In this document: one piece after another, positions 25,499 to 34,234 of the stretch
How the letters are laid out: each line of letters starts with the position of its first letter
How positions within the stretch are numbered: the first letter of the stretch is position 1
Assembly: GCA_001940995.1 (NCBI GenBank)
Contig: MSHC01000021.1
Coordinates: forward strand, 28,403 to 92,402
DNA: 64,000 nt
Source: Ruminococcus sp. Phil15
Lineage (GTDB): Bacteria > Bacillota > Clostridia > Oscillospirales > Ruminococcaceae
Direction of reading: 5' to 3'
Notes under the pieces: generated by a model
Databases searched by the model: none
Told to the model about the DNA's origin: nothing
The model's input: the letters and a program-made list of their open reading frames with translations, nothing else
Translations under genes and position numbers: made by a program

Positions 25499-27130
25499 AT
25501 GCGTAAAATAAAAAATTTTTTATTAAAGCTTCTGCTTTTCCTCTTAGCAATCATAGGTCTGCCAATTGCTAAAAAGGAAACGGCCGAGAGTGTGAATACC
25601 GGACATAAAGCAGTAGTAACAGCGCTGCTTTCTTTTGTTGTATTTCTGCTTTCGTTATTGCTTTTTATTGCAATATGGGTAAGAAGTTCGTTTGGATATA
25701 TCAGTATAAACTCGATACTTTTTACCTTGGAGTTTGCCCAGGACGGCTTTACAGCAGGTGATATTCTGGAATGTATAGCAAAATGCTTCGTTCCGGCAAT
25801 TTCTGTTACATATATTGTAATGAGATTAATTTACCTAAGTCTTACATATAAAAGTATTACATATAAATTGAAAAAGTCGTCAGCTTCGTTGACGCTTCGT
25901 TTTCGCAAGCTGTCTGTCCCGATAATCAGTACGGGTGTCTGCCTTATCTGTGCGGTAGTGCCGCTTTTGATAATCCCGATTGTTCCGTATATACAGTCTT
26001 TGGGCAAGGGTACGCAGATTTATGACAATTTTTATGTCGCACCAACAAGCGATATACTCACTTTTCCCGAGCAGAAAAGAAACCTCGTTTTCATCTATCT
26101 TGAATCAATGGAAAACACCTATGCCGATAAGGACAATGCAGGCGCATACGATGAAAACTATATCCCAAATCTGACCGCAATGGCATACGATAAAGAAAAC
26201 GTCAGCTTTTCAAATACCGATAAGCTTGGCGGCGCTTCCTGTTTCAGCAGCGGTATGGAGTATACAATGGGTGCGTTCGTCGCCTCAACCTCGGGTGTTC
26301 CGGCAAATTCTCCAAATAAGCTTAACAAGAAAGACTATAAGTATAAGTCGTTCCTTCCGGGCATCGCAACATTGGAGGATATCCTCCACGAGCAGGGCTA
26401 TAACCAGATACTTATTCAGGGAAGCACAGGTTACTTTGCAGGCATGAATTTGTACTACGGGAGATATGATGATACGGTTTTCTTCCCGTATGAGTCGTTT
26501 ACCTCTGAGGGAGTGGTTGACGAGGACTATGAGGTCTTTTGGGGAGTTGAAGACATAAAGGTATATGACTACGCAAAGCAGCAGCTTGGCGAGTTGTCAA
26601 AGCAGGATGAGCCGTTCGCCCTGACCTTGTTTACGATAGACACACATCGTCCGGAGGGGTATTTGTGTCCGCTTTGCAAAAATGAGTATGACGAGAAGTA
26701 CGCAAATGTAATCTCCTGTGCGGACAGACAAATCGCTGACTTTATAACCTGGCTGAAAGAGCAGGATTTCTACGATAATACAACAGTTATCGTTATGGGC
26801 GACCACCCCAGCATGAATGAGAAGTTTTTCGCTGATATAGGAAATTACCGGCGCACTACCTATAACTGCTTTTTAAATTCTGAGGCAAAGCCGTTTAAAA
26901 CAAACGGCAGGGTGTTCACATCAGCCGATATTTTTCCGACAACTCTTTCTGCTATGGGCGTTGAAATAAAGGGCGACAGATTAGGCCTTGGCACAAATCT
27001 GTTTTCTGACAGGAAAACGCTCGCTGAAGAAATGGGCGGAGAAAGCTTTGTTGCCGAACTTGACCGTCAGTCGGATTACTATGATGAGCATTTTTGGAAA
27101 GAAAAGGAGATAAAAAATAATGGAGCTTGA
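25499..27130 (+). CDS. OpgB/LTA-synthase-like phosphoglycerol transferase
   Basis: A 543-residue membrane sulfatase-fold enzyme with about four N-terminal helices (residues 5-180) and an extracytoplasmic catalytic domain. YLESMENTY supplies the first metal-binding Glu, and YTMGAFVASTSGVP contains the nucleophile Thr in the arrangement of OpgB/MdoB. TIDTHRP and MGDHPSM supply the other metal ligands. Family members move phosphoglycerol from phosphatidylglycerol to a glycan or teichoic acid. In a Gram-positive cell the acceptor would be a wall or lipid-anchored polymer, which is inferred. The next gene overlaps its stop by 11 bases. Confidence 0.85.
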   Translation: MRKIKNFLLKLLLFLLAIIGLPIAKKETAESVNTGHKAVVTALLSFVVFLLSLLLFIAIWVRSSFGYISINSILFTLEFAQDGFTAGDILECIAKCFVPAISVTYIVMRLIYLSLTYKSITYKLKKSSASLTLRFRKLSVPIISTGVCLICAVVPLLIIPIVPYIQSLGKGTQIYDNFYVAPTSDILTFPEQKRNLVFIYLESMENTYADKDNAGAYDENYIPNLTAMAYDKENVSFSNTDKLGGASCFSSGMEYTMGAFVASTSGVPANSPNKLNKKDYKYKSFLPGIATLEDILHEQGYNQILIQGSTGYFAGMNLYYGRYDDTVFFPYESFTSEGVVDEDYEVFWGVEDIKVYDYAKQQLGELSKQDEPFALTLFTIDTHRPEGYLCPLCKNEYDEKYANVISCADRQIADFITWLKEQDFYDNTTVIVMGDHPSMNEKFFADIGNYRRTTYNCFLNSEAKPFKTNGRVFTSADIFPTTLSAMGVEIKGDRLGLGTNLFSDRKTLAEEMGGESFVAELDRQSDYYDEHFWKEKEIKNNGA

Positions 27131-27629
27131 CAGAATGGCTAAGTTTACTGCGAAGAGCTTAATTTTGTTTGTTATCGTAAATTTTGCAATGTCGGCGCTG
27201 TCACCGGTTTTAGTGGGCGTCGTAAACAATTTAATAGGTAAGAACGAAGTCCAGAGATTTCTAGGCTCTCAAAGCTTCCAGTCATTCTTTGCATGGCTGT
27301 GTATGACGCTTATTATGATGTGGGTGCTGTCCGAGGACTCAAGAAAGAATACCGCCTATAAATGCTGGGACGGAATAAACACCGCAATTACTTTTATGCT
27401 GATTTTTGCAGCATACCTCTTGCCCGTTTTCTATGTCGAAGAAGCAGTCGAGAATACTGAAGTAGTGCTTTTGAGATATTTCTATTCCTGCGAGTGGCTC
27501 AGAAAAGGAGGATCCTATGAAACGGCAGCTATGCTGTCGGCGGGAATATCCATTGCTTTTATGCTCGCCACCTATGTAACGGTGCATCTGATTTATGTAA
27601 AAAAGCACCCGGAGGTTAAAGAAAAATAA
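27120..27629 (+). CDS. Small membrane protein coupled to the phosphoglycerol transferase
   Basis: A 169-residue protein with about four hydrophobic helices and no motif that I recognise. Its ATG overlaps the end of the OpgB-like gene, and AAGGAGA precedes it, so the two are co-translated. It may be an accessory subunit or an acceptor-handling protein of that enzyme. That role is inference from gene order alone. Confidence 0.6.
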   Translation: MELDRMAKFTAKSLILFVIVNFAMSALSPVLVGVVNNLIGKNEVQRFLGSQSFQSFFAWLCMTLIMMWVLSEDSRKNTAYKCWDGINTAITFMLIFAAYLLPVFYVEEAVENTEVVLLRYFYSCEWLRKGGSYETAAMLSAGISIAFMLATYVTVHLIYVKKHPEVKEK

Positions 27630-27734
27630 ATTTTTTCTCATTTGTCAAGGTTTTTTGTGTAAATTCGTCAATGTTCATAAATTTTTTCACGAAATTTTTA
27701 CACCTTTAAGAAAGAAATAATTAGTAAAAAAATC

Positions 27735-27764
27735 TTGATTGTTACCCCTTGGTTATGGTATAAT
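27735..27764 (+). promoter_or_regulatory. Promoter of the first pilus operon
   Basis: TTGATT (27735-27740), 18 bases, TATAAT (27759-27764), with TGG before the -10 as an extended element. The leader contains a GCGTC...GACGC hairpin around 27775-27806. Confidence 0.65.
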
Positions 27765-27848
27765 ATAAAAAATGCGTCATTGCGCTTATTTTCAGCGACG
27801 CAGCTTTTATTTGGCAATTTATTATTGTGGAGGTGTAATTAGAAAGAA

Positions 27849-29036
27849 ATGAAGAAGTTTGTTTATGTTGCAAAGGATACGTCCGGCAAAACCATAAAAG
27901 GCTCGATGGAAGCTGACACCAGAGAAGAGGTCAATGCGAAAATTTATGACCAAGGCTGGTTCCCGGTTAAAATCACCGCCGATCTTGGTAAGGGCGTTGA
28001 CGGAATGCACAAATTTTCGACAAAGGAACTTTCTTTCTGCTGCCGACAGCTATCGGCAATGATGTCCTCGGGACTCACAATCGTAAAGGCTCTCGATATC
28101 CTTTACAAACAGATGGATAAAAAATCCGCACAGCAGACATGGCTAGACGTTTACGAGAATGTACAGAAGGGTGCTACCCTCACGGAAGCACTCCAGGAAA
28201 AGGAAGGCGCGTTCCCTGATTTTTTTATCAGTATGATAAGCGCAGGCGAATCCTCCGGTACTCTCGATACCGTTATGGCAAGACTTCAAGACCACTATGC
28301 TAAAGAAAACAAGACAGCAAACCAGGTCAAGGGTGCTATGACATACCCTATCGTGCTTGCAATACTCTGCGTAGTAATGGTAATCGGTATGTTTACCCTC
28401 ATTCTTCCGAACTTCAGAGATATGGGAAGTGAAGAAGATATGAGTATTATCACAAAGGCGCTTTTTGCATTCAGCGACTTTGTAATTGAGAAGTGGTACA
28501 TACTCCTTATTATAGTTGCGATTATCGTGTTTGCAATTATCTACGGTATGAAGATAAAGTCGGTAAGACTCAAGTGGGATGAGCTGAAGCTCAAAATGCC
28601 TAAGGTCGGCGGACTTATCAAGATTATCTATACCGGACGTTTTGCAAGAACAATGTCTTCGCTATATTCCTCCGGTATCCCGATGGTTGAATGCTTAGAG
28701 CGTTCCTCCAAGATTCTCGGCAACTCGTACGTTGACGAAGCATTTATCCAGATTGTAGACGAGGTTAAGCAGGGTCAGCCTCTTTCAACTTCGATTCAGA
28801 AGACAGAAGTGTTTGACTCGATGTTCTGCTCCATCATATATGTAGGTGAAGAGTCAGGCGCCCTCGACGAAATCCTCGCTAAAACAGCCGACTACTACGA
28901 AGAAGAATCAGAATCCGCTATCGGACGTCTTGTAGGACTTATGAATCCGCTTATGATCGTTATCATGGGTTGTGCAATCGGCCTTTGTCTTGCAGGTATC
29001 TTCCCGCTACTTTATACCGGTTTGGATGTTGAGTAA
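27849..29036 (+). CDS. pilC: Type IV pilus inner-membrane platform protein PilC
   Basis: A 395-residue protein with the two T2SSF domains of the pilus platform (PilC/GspF). The N-terminus YVAKDTSGKTIKGSMEADT is typical. Domain 1 (FCCRQLSAMMSSGLTIVKALDIL) is followed by a helix pair, and domain 2 (FARTMSSLYSSGIPMVECLE) ends in the helix LVGLMNPLMIVIMGCAIG. It couples the motor ATPases to pilin assembly. It is the first gene of the pilus operon. GGAGG lies about 14 bases upstream, longer than usual. Confidence 0.93.
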   Translation: MKKFVYVAKDTSGKTIKGSMEADTREEVNAKIYDQGWFPVKITADLGKGVDGMHKFSTKELSFCCRQLSAMMSSGLTIVKALDILYKQMDKKSAQQTWLDVYENVQKGATLTEALQEKEGAFPDFFISMISAGESSGTLDTVMARLQDHYAKENKTANQVKGAMTYPIVLAILCVVMVIGMFTLILPNFRDMGSEEDMSIITKALFAFSDFVIEKWYILLIIVAIIVFAIIYGMKIKSVRLKWDELKLKMPKVGGLIKIIYTGRFARTMSSLYSSGIPMVECLERSSKILGNSYVDEAFIQIVDEVKQGQPLSTSIQKTEVFDSMFCSIIYVGEESGALDEILAKTADYYEEESESAIGRLVGLMNPLMIVIMGCAIGLCLAGIFPLLYTGLDVE

Positions 29037-29084
29037 CCGCAAGGAAAAGTTCTTGCTTAATAAAACAGAGAGGTGAATTAAAAA

Positions 29085-30662
29085 ATGCTGTCATTTGATA
29101 TATCTGATAGAAAAATTTACGCCGTAAAGGGCGAAAATGCCGGCGGCAAAATCAAGATCGAGCGTTCATGCGAGATCGACGTGCCGGCAGACATGATTGT
29201 AAGCGGTGAGGTCGTAAACCTTACAGGAGTAAGCGACGTTATCCTTACAAAAATCCGTGAGGAAAGTATGTTTGACAAGAACGCAATCATTACCTTCTCC
29301 TCAAGCAACATCGTGTTTAAGGAACTTGTAATTCCAAAGGCAAAGCCTGACCAGTTCCTTTCAATGGTACAGAACCAGATGGTTCACGAAATGGGTATCA
29401 CAAACGACTTCAGTATTTCCTATACAATCGTAGGCGAAGCCGGTCCTGAGAATCCGGGCTCTATGAAGGTTCTCGCAACAGCTTGTCCTTTCGCAGTAGT
29501 TGAAAGCTACAGAAAGCTGTTCAATATTATGAACATCAACCTCAAGAGCGCTAATATCAGCTGTAACTCAATCTCCAGAATCGTTATCGCCGATAAGGCA
29601 AACGCTAATAAGATGCCGCTTCTCGTTGCACAGCTTGACCCTAACTCGCTCGGTATGACGCTGTTCGAGAACGGTCAGATGGCATTCGCAAGATATGTGC
29701 CTATCTCTGAAGAGGACTATGACTCAGAGGATTACCTTATCGAGGCGCTTACAGAAAATATCTTCAGAATGACTCAGTTCAATAAGGCAAGAGGAGGCCC
29801 GGGCATCAGTAACGTTATCCTCTACGGTCAGATCGACGACTATATCAAGTATGCCGACGAGCTTGCTAAAATGGATATCTCTGTGTCTATCCTCCCTGTA
29901 CCTTCACAGATTACAGGTTATGAAAACTTCGAGTTTACACTCTATGCTAACGCAATCGGCGCTCTCTATAAGAGGAATAAGCTTACAGAGCGTATCAACC
30001 TCCTCGAGGTTGACTCCACCACAGGACGTTCTTCCGCCGCTAATAAGCAGTTCCTCGTTTACCTCCTCGCAGCAGTTGCAATCGTGGTCGTAATCGTCGG
30101 AGCAGGCAAGATTGCCCTCAGCGCTTGGAACTCTTCAGTAAAGGACGACATCGATGATATTGATAAGAAGATAAGCGCAGCAAATGAGCAGATTAATCAG
30201 AGCTATGTATATGAGGATATGCTCAATAAGCTCAATAACTATTACACAACCGCTGATAATGCTGCCAAGGCATTTGAAACGCTTCCGCTTCTTACACTTG
30301 ATGCATACGAAAAGATTTCCGAGCTTGCTATTTCCAACGGCGCTATCGTAACCGAAACGTCGTCAGGCTTCGCAGATTTCTCTTACAGCATCTCAGGTAC
30401 AATTACAATCAGTAACGTTAAGTTCAACTCCGAAGCAGAGCTTACTAACTTCGTTAAGGCAGTGGCTGAATGCGAGGACTTCTATGACTACACATTCACA
30501 GGCTTTAATACGGAAGCATCTGCAACTGGAGAGGTTGACGATGACGGAAAACCAATACTCGATAACAACAAGCTCACATACATTGTTCCTTCAATGACAG
30601 TAACCCTCAAGGAAGGCGACTATGCAGAGAATGTTGCACCAAAGGAAGGAGCTGACGCATAA
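29085..30662 (+). CDS. PilM-PilN fusion, pilus alignment protein
   Basis: A 525-residue protein combining two normally separate pilus proteins. Residues 1-~315 look like the actin-fold PilM (start MLSFDISDRKIYAVKG, ITFSSSNIVFKEL). A single helix at about 322-345 (FLVYLLAAVAIVVVIVGAG) follows, then a coiled coil and a small PilN-like domain (LSELAISNGA-type, TISNVKFNSEAELTNFVKAV). PilM normally binds the PilN N-terminal peptide in the cytosol, so a fusion would make that contact permanent. The next gene (pilO) starts on the last base of its stop codon. The domain call is by layout and order. Confidence 0.8.
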   Translation: MLSFDISDRKIYAVKGENAGGKIKIERSCEIDVPADMIVSGEVVNLTGVSDVILTKIREESMFDKNAIITFSSSNIVFKELVIPKAKPDQFLSMVQNQMVHEMGITNDFSISYTIVGEAGPENPGSMKVLATACPFAVVESYRKLFNIMNINLKSANISCNSISRIVIADKANANKMPLLVAQLDPNSLGMTLFENGQMAFARYVPISEEDYDSEDYLIEALTENIFRMTQFNKARGGPGISNVILYGQIDDYIKYADELAKMDISVSILPVPSQITGYENFEFTLYANAIGALYKRNKLTERINLLEVDSTTGRSSAANKQFLVYLLAAVAIVVVIVGAGKIALSAWNSSVKDDIDDIDKKISAANEQINQSYVYEDMLNKLNNYYTTADNAAKAFETLPLLTLDAYEKISELAISNGAIVTETSSGFADFSYSISGTITISNVKFNSEAELTNFVKAVAECEDFYDYTFTGFNTEASATGEVDDDGKPILDNNKLTYIVPSMTVTLKEGDYAENVAPKEGADA

Positions 30663-31375
30663 TGAATCTCACACAGAAGGATAAAATCACACTTATTGTG
30701 CTTCTCGTTGCTCTCGCATTGTTCATCGGCATATGGTTCATAATCAAGCCGGCATGGTCAGAGGTTCAGGACAGCAAGAAAACTTACAACGACAGAAAAA
30801 GTACATATACCACTCTCCAGGCACAGGTAGAGCAGAGAGCTTCAATCAAGCAGGACGTTCAGAAAAGACACGAGGAATGTGTTGATGTAGCCCAGATGTT
30901 CTACGACGATACCGATGACTTCGTTCTCCAGCAGGAGCTTTATAACCAACTTACAAACGTTGGTATAACAGTTACTTCCAATACTCTTTCTAAGTCTACA
31001 AAGATTCTTTCGCCTTACAGATACAGACCGAATGAGATTCAGATTCCAAGTAACGACTACGCTAACATCAATCCTGTTGACGAAACAACTTCTGATATCG
31101 TTATTCTCCCTCAGACAGTAGGTTGCTACACCTTTAACGTAGAGTTTACAGGTGCAAACAAGGAAAAGATATTTAAGTTTGTAGAAAACCTCACAACCTA
31201 TGACCACACAACAATGGTAGTAACGAGCCTTTCCTTTAAGGTTCCTGAGTTCGATAACGCTGCCGCCGTTACAAATCCGTCCGGCGACGCAGCAGACGTT
31301 TCTTCGCTTGGTGTGGGCAGCATCTCTCTCGAGCTTTACTATATGAAGACACCTGAAGAACCGGTGTTTAATTAA
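30662..31375 (+). CDS. pilO: PilO-like pilus alignment protein
   Basis: A 237-residue bitopic protein with a short cytosolic N-terminus, one helix (about residues 10-28, ITLIVLLVALALFIGIWFI), a coiled coil (about 35-75) and a small alpha/beta outer domain (NVEFTGANKEKIFKFVENL). This is the PilO/GspM plan. It overlaps the PilM-PilN gene by one base (TAATG), the usual order M-N-O. In a cell without an outer membrane it would connect the platform to wall-spanning pilin, not to a secretin. Confidence 0.8.
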   Translation: MNLTQKDKITLIVLLVALALFIGIWFIIKPAWSEVQDSKKTYNDRKSTYTTLQAQVEQRASIKQDVQKRHEECVDVAQMFYDDTDDFVLQQELYNQLTNVGITVTSNTLSKSTKILSPYRYRPNEIQIPSNDYANINPVDETTSDIVILPQTVGCYTFNVEFTGANKEKIFKFVENLTTYDHTTMVVTSLSFKVPEFDNAAAVTNPSGDAADVSSLGVGSISLELYYMKTPEEPVFN

Positions 31376-31471
31376 TTTAACTATTGCACGACCCGGTGAA
31401 GGCGAGAAATTGCTTTCACCAAATCGTGTTTATAGCAGAAAACCAACAAATCATCAGAAAGGATGGTAATT

Positions 31472-33787
31472 ATGGCTGAGACAAAACAATCCAGAAACAG
31501 TAATAAGCGTGGTTCGACCCTGCTTACCGTTGTAACCGTTTCTAGCTTTGCCGCAATCCTTATCGCAGCCGTATTGGGCTTCGTAAGCCGTGCGCACAAG
31601 AATGCGTATGACAACCACAATTCCGAGCAGGCGTATTACATCGCAACTTCAGCCCTCGATAGTATCCATGACTATCTCGAAAAGGACGGCTCAGACTATA
31701 CAACGCTCCTCAGTATGGCAGGAGCTAACGGCGGCGCCGGTTCAAACGGTACAGTAAAGCTTGGCGACCTCAATATGGAAGATGTCATTCCGGGTAGCGA
31801 ATGTACTGTGAATGTAAGCTATATGGGTACGGCATATATCAAGGTTGCCGTAACAGGTACCTGCAACGGTCAGTCCAAGACGATCAATGCTTATTATTCA
31901 GTAGTAACAAACTCCGTGCCTGCACAGATCGACAACGCTATCTACGCTGAAGGCGATATTACATTCTCGCTCTCCGCAGAATCGGCAGGCGCAGTTACAT
32001 CACAGGGTAACTACAAGACATCAAACAACTCCAAGGCATCAGGTTCTATCGTTACAGACGGCGACTTTATAGTCGATACGTCTTACACATGGACAGATGA
32101 CCCTGACGGATGCGGAAGCTTTATCGTTGCAGGCGGAAACTTCTATAACAACAACTCCGGCACAACCTTCTATCCGTCATTCACCAAGAACGAGTTCCAG
32201 AATACTTCCGAATTTATTGCCATAAAGGGCGGCTTCGTTCCTATGCAGAGTATGTCAATCGGTACTGCTGCTAAGGTAATGGATCTATATGCTAATTCAG
32301 TATACCTCGGCGGCGCAAAGTCGGGCGATACATTCTATAAGTCAGGCATCGGCGGCGTTAACTCTATGTCGCTCGTGATGTTCGGAAATATGTATTGCTA
32401 TAAGATCGAAAATTCCGCCGACCCTAATTTCGGTCATACAGACGACGGCGACTTTATCGTAAACAATGACGCTACGTCCCTGAAACTCAAGGGCGATATG
32501 TTTGTTGAAGGCGATATCAGAGCTATGACAAACCACGAGGTAAGAATTACAGGTACTCTCTACATCAGTGATACAACTACAATCACAACAATGAATAACA
32601 GAGGAGTTATCTGTGACTCTATCAGCTATTCAACAAACACTGCCGCTAAGGTTCTCGATATGATCAAGAACAACAAGATCAGAATTCCTAAGTACAAGGA
32701 TAACGCTTCCTGTAACGAATTCTATACAGCAGCAGAGTTTGAAACGCTTATGAACAGCACACTGGACGCTGATAAGGCAAGAATTGCCGAAATCGTAAAG
32801 ACTGACGCTATCGTTCATACAGTTTCAAACAACAGAAACTATATGCCGTCCACAGACTATAACGATTATAAGCGTGACTACCAGTCAACAAAGGAATTTG
32901 TTGAGAATACTGCAACAATCAAGAATCTCTACAACAGCGCACTTTCCACAACAACAAATAAGCTCAACAACTTCAAGCTTTCAAGCGAGATGAACGATTC
33001 TGAACTTGGACTCAATTTCAAGTACGTTATCAACGACAACTATTGCCTCGTTGACAATGCAGATTTGAGCCAGTCGCAGAACAGCAATATCCTTGTTGAT
33101 ATGACACAGTTTACAGGCGACTGCGTTATCGTTGTTAATACGGAAAACGGAACAAACGGCTTCAGCAACGTCAATCTCATCGTTAAGAACGAGGTCAGAA
33201 ACGACGACGGCTCAGTTGCACAGGCAGGCGAAGGCTTCTGCTACATTATCCTCGCTTATGACAATGATGACTCAACCTCCAGCGAGCTTACAATGAACAA
33301 GGTCAACATCTACGACTACTATACATATAAGAATGTAATCAAGGGCGGAAAGGCTATCAACCTTACTACTTATATAGGTGCAAATGATGAAGTGATCAAC
33401 AGCATCACAACAGATAAGGTATGGACTCCGTCACTCGGAAGAACCTACCTCATGGCAAATGTGGGCGACTCTGTCAACTTCAACCAGAATACCAGTAACA
33501 ACCTCTGTGAGGCGATCCTCTACGCTCCCGGAGTAACAATTTATGACGCAGGCTGCGGTAACTCAAATCTTCAGTACCTTTTCGACGCAACAAAGCCGGA
33601 CGAGGTAAAGAAGTTTACAAGCGATAAGAGAGTATCCTTCCTCGGAGCTATGGTATGTGCAAACTATGTAGGTTCATCAAATACCTTTGCGGTTGCATTC
33701 TCCGCTCCTGCACCGGGTTCTGGAGTAGGTGCGTCAGGATCCGCTAACAAGACCCTTGTAACGTTCAGCCACTATGAATCCAGATAA
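31472..33787 (+). CDS. Large PilX-like pilus-associated protein
   Basis: A 771-residue protein with a basic N-terminus and one pilin-like helix (RGSTLLTVVTVSSFAAILIAAVLGF), then the EQAYYIATSALDSI text seen in PilX-type minor pilins. There is no canonical GFTLxE motif. About 700 residues of Asn/Ser/Thr-rich, beta-type sequence follow, with repeated display elements (SAGAVTSQGNYKTSNN, IVAGGNFYNNNSG) suggesting a beta-helix. It could be the tip adhesin or priming subunit. AGAAAGGA eight bases before ATG 31472 supports that start. It lies between pilO and two minor pilins. Confidence 0.65.
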   Translation: MAETKQSRNSNKRGSTLLTVVTVSSFAAILIAAVLGFVSRAHKNAYDNHNSEQAYYIATSALDSIHDYLEKDGSDYTTLLSMAGANGGAGSNGTVKLGDLNMEDVIPGSECTVNVSYMGTAYIKVAVTGTCNGQSKTINAYYSVVTNSVPAQIDNAIYAEGDITFSLSAESAGAVTSQGNYKTSNNSKASGSIVTDGDFIVDTSYTWTDDPDGCGSFIVAGGNFYNNNSGTTFYPSFTKNEFQNTSEFIAIKGGFVPMQSMSIGTAAKVMDLYANSVYLGGAKSGDTFYKSGIGGVNSMSLVMFGNMYCYKIENSADPNFGHTDDGDFIVNNDATSLKLKGDMFVEGDIRAMTNHEVRITGTLYISDTTTITTMNNRGVICDSISYSTNTAAKVLDMIKNNKIRIPKYKDNASCNEFYTAAEFETLMNSTLDADKARIAEIVKTDAIVHTVSNNRNYMPSTDYNDYKRDYQSTKEFVENTATIKNLYNSALSTTTNKLNNFKLSSEMNDSELGLNFKYVINDNYCLVDNADLSQSQNSNILVDMTQFTGDCVIVVNTENGTNGFSNVNLIVKNEVRNDDGSVAQAGEGFCYIILAYDNDDSTSSELTMNKVNIYDYYTYKNVIKGGKAINLTTYIGANDEVINSITTDKVWTPSLGRTYLMANVGDSVNFNQNTSNNLCEAILYAPGVTIYDAGCGNSNLQYLFDATKPDEVKKFTSDKRVSFLGAMVCANYVGSSNTFAVAFSAPAPGSGVGASGSANKTLVTFSHYESR

Positions 33788-33799
33788 GGGGGTGTCCGT

Positions 33800-34222
33800 A
33801 TGAAATTCTTTCAAAAGCTTAAAATGAAAAAGAAGAATAATGAAGGCATGACCCTTGTCGAAGTGCTTGTATCTACAACATTGTTTGCTATAATGGCGGG
33901 AATGATTCTCGCCGCAGCAAACTACTCACTCAAGGTACAGACCGAAACCGAGGAATGGAATGAGCAGACCGATAATCAGTCAACATACCTTTCCAAAAAT
34001 CGTTCAAATGCAGTAGTAGACCCGGCAGGCGACCCGACCGGCATCAAGTTTTCCGGCGGACTTACACAGTATAACCTCGCAATTGTGGTTGACGGTCACA
34101 TCAATTACACAGGCGCAATGGTTTCTGTTTACGACGTTGACACTCAGATCAAATACAACGACGACGGAATCGCTCTTCCTACTGACCAGGATACCCACCT
34201 GAGATTTTTCAGAGTCGATTAA
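33800..34222 (+). CDS. Type IV minor prepilin, short
   Basis: A 140-residue prepilin. The basic leader is followed by the class III signal EGMTLVEVLVSTTLFAIMAG, in which cleavage would precede the Met of MTLVE with Glu at position 5. The helix runs to about residue 48, and a small beta-rich domain follows (FSGGLTQYNLAIVVDGHINY). It is a GspI/PilV-type minor pilin by size and position. It starts 12 bases after the PilX-like gene, behind AAGGGGG. Confidence 0.78.
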   Translation: MKFFQKLKMKKKNNEGMTLVEVLVSTTLFAIMAGMILAAANYSLKVQTETEEWNEQTDNQSTYLSKNRSNAVVDPAGDPTGIKFSGGLTQYNLAIVVDGHINYTGAMVSVYDVDTQIKYNDDGIALPTDQDTHLRFFRVD

Positions 34223-34234
34223 GGAGGAGTAGCT

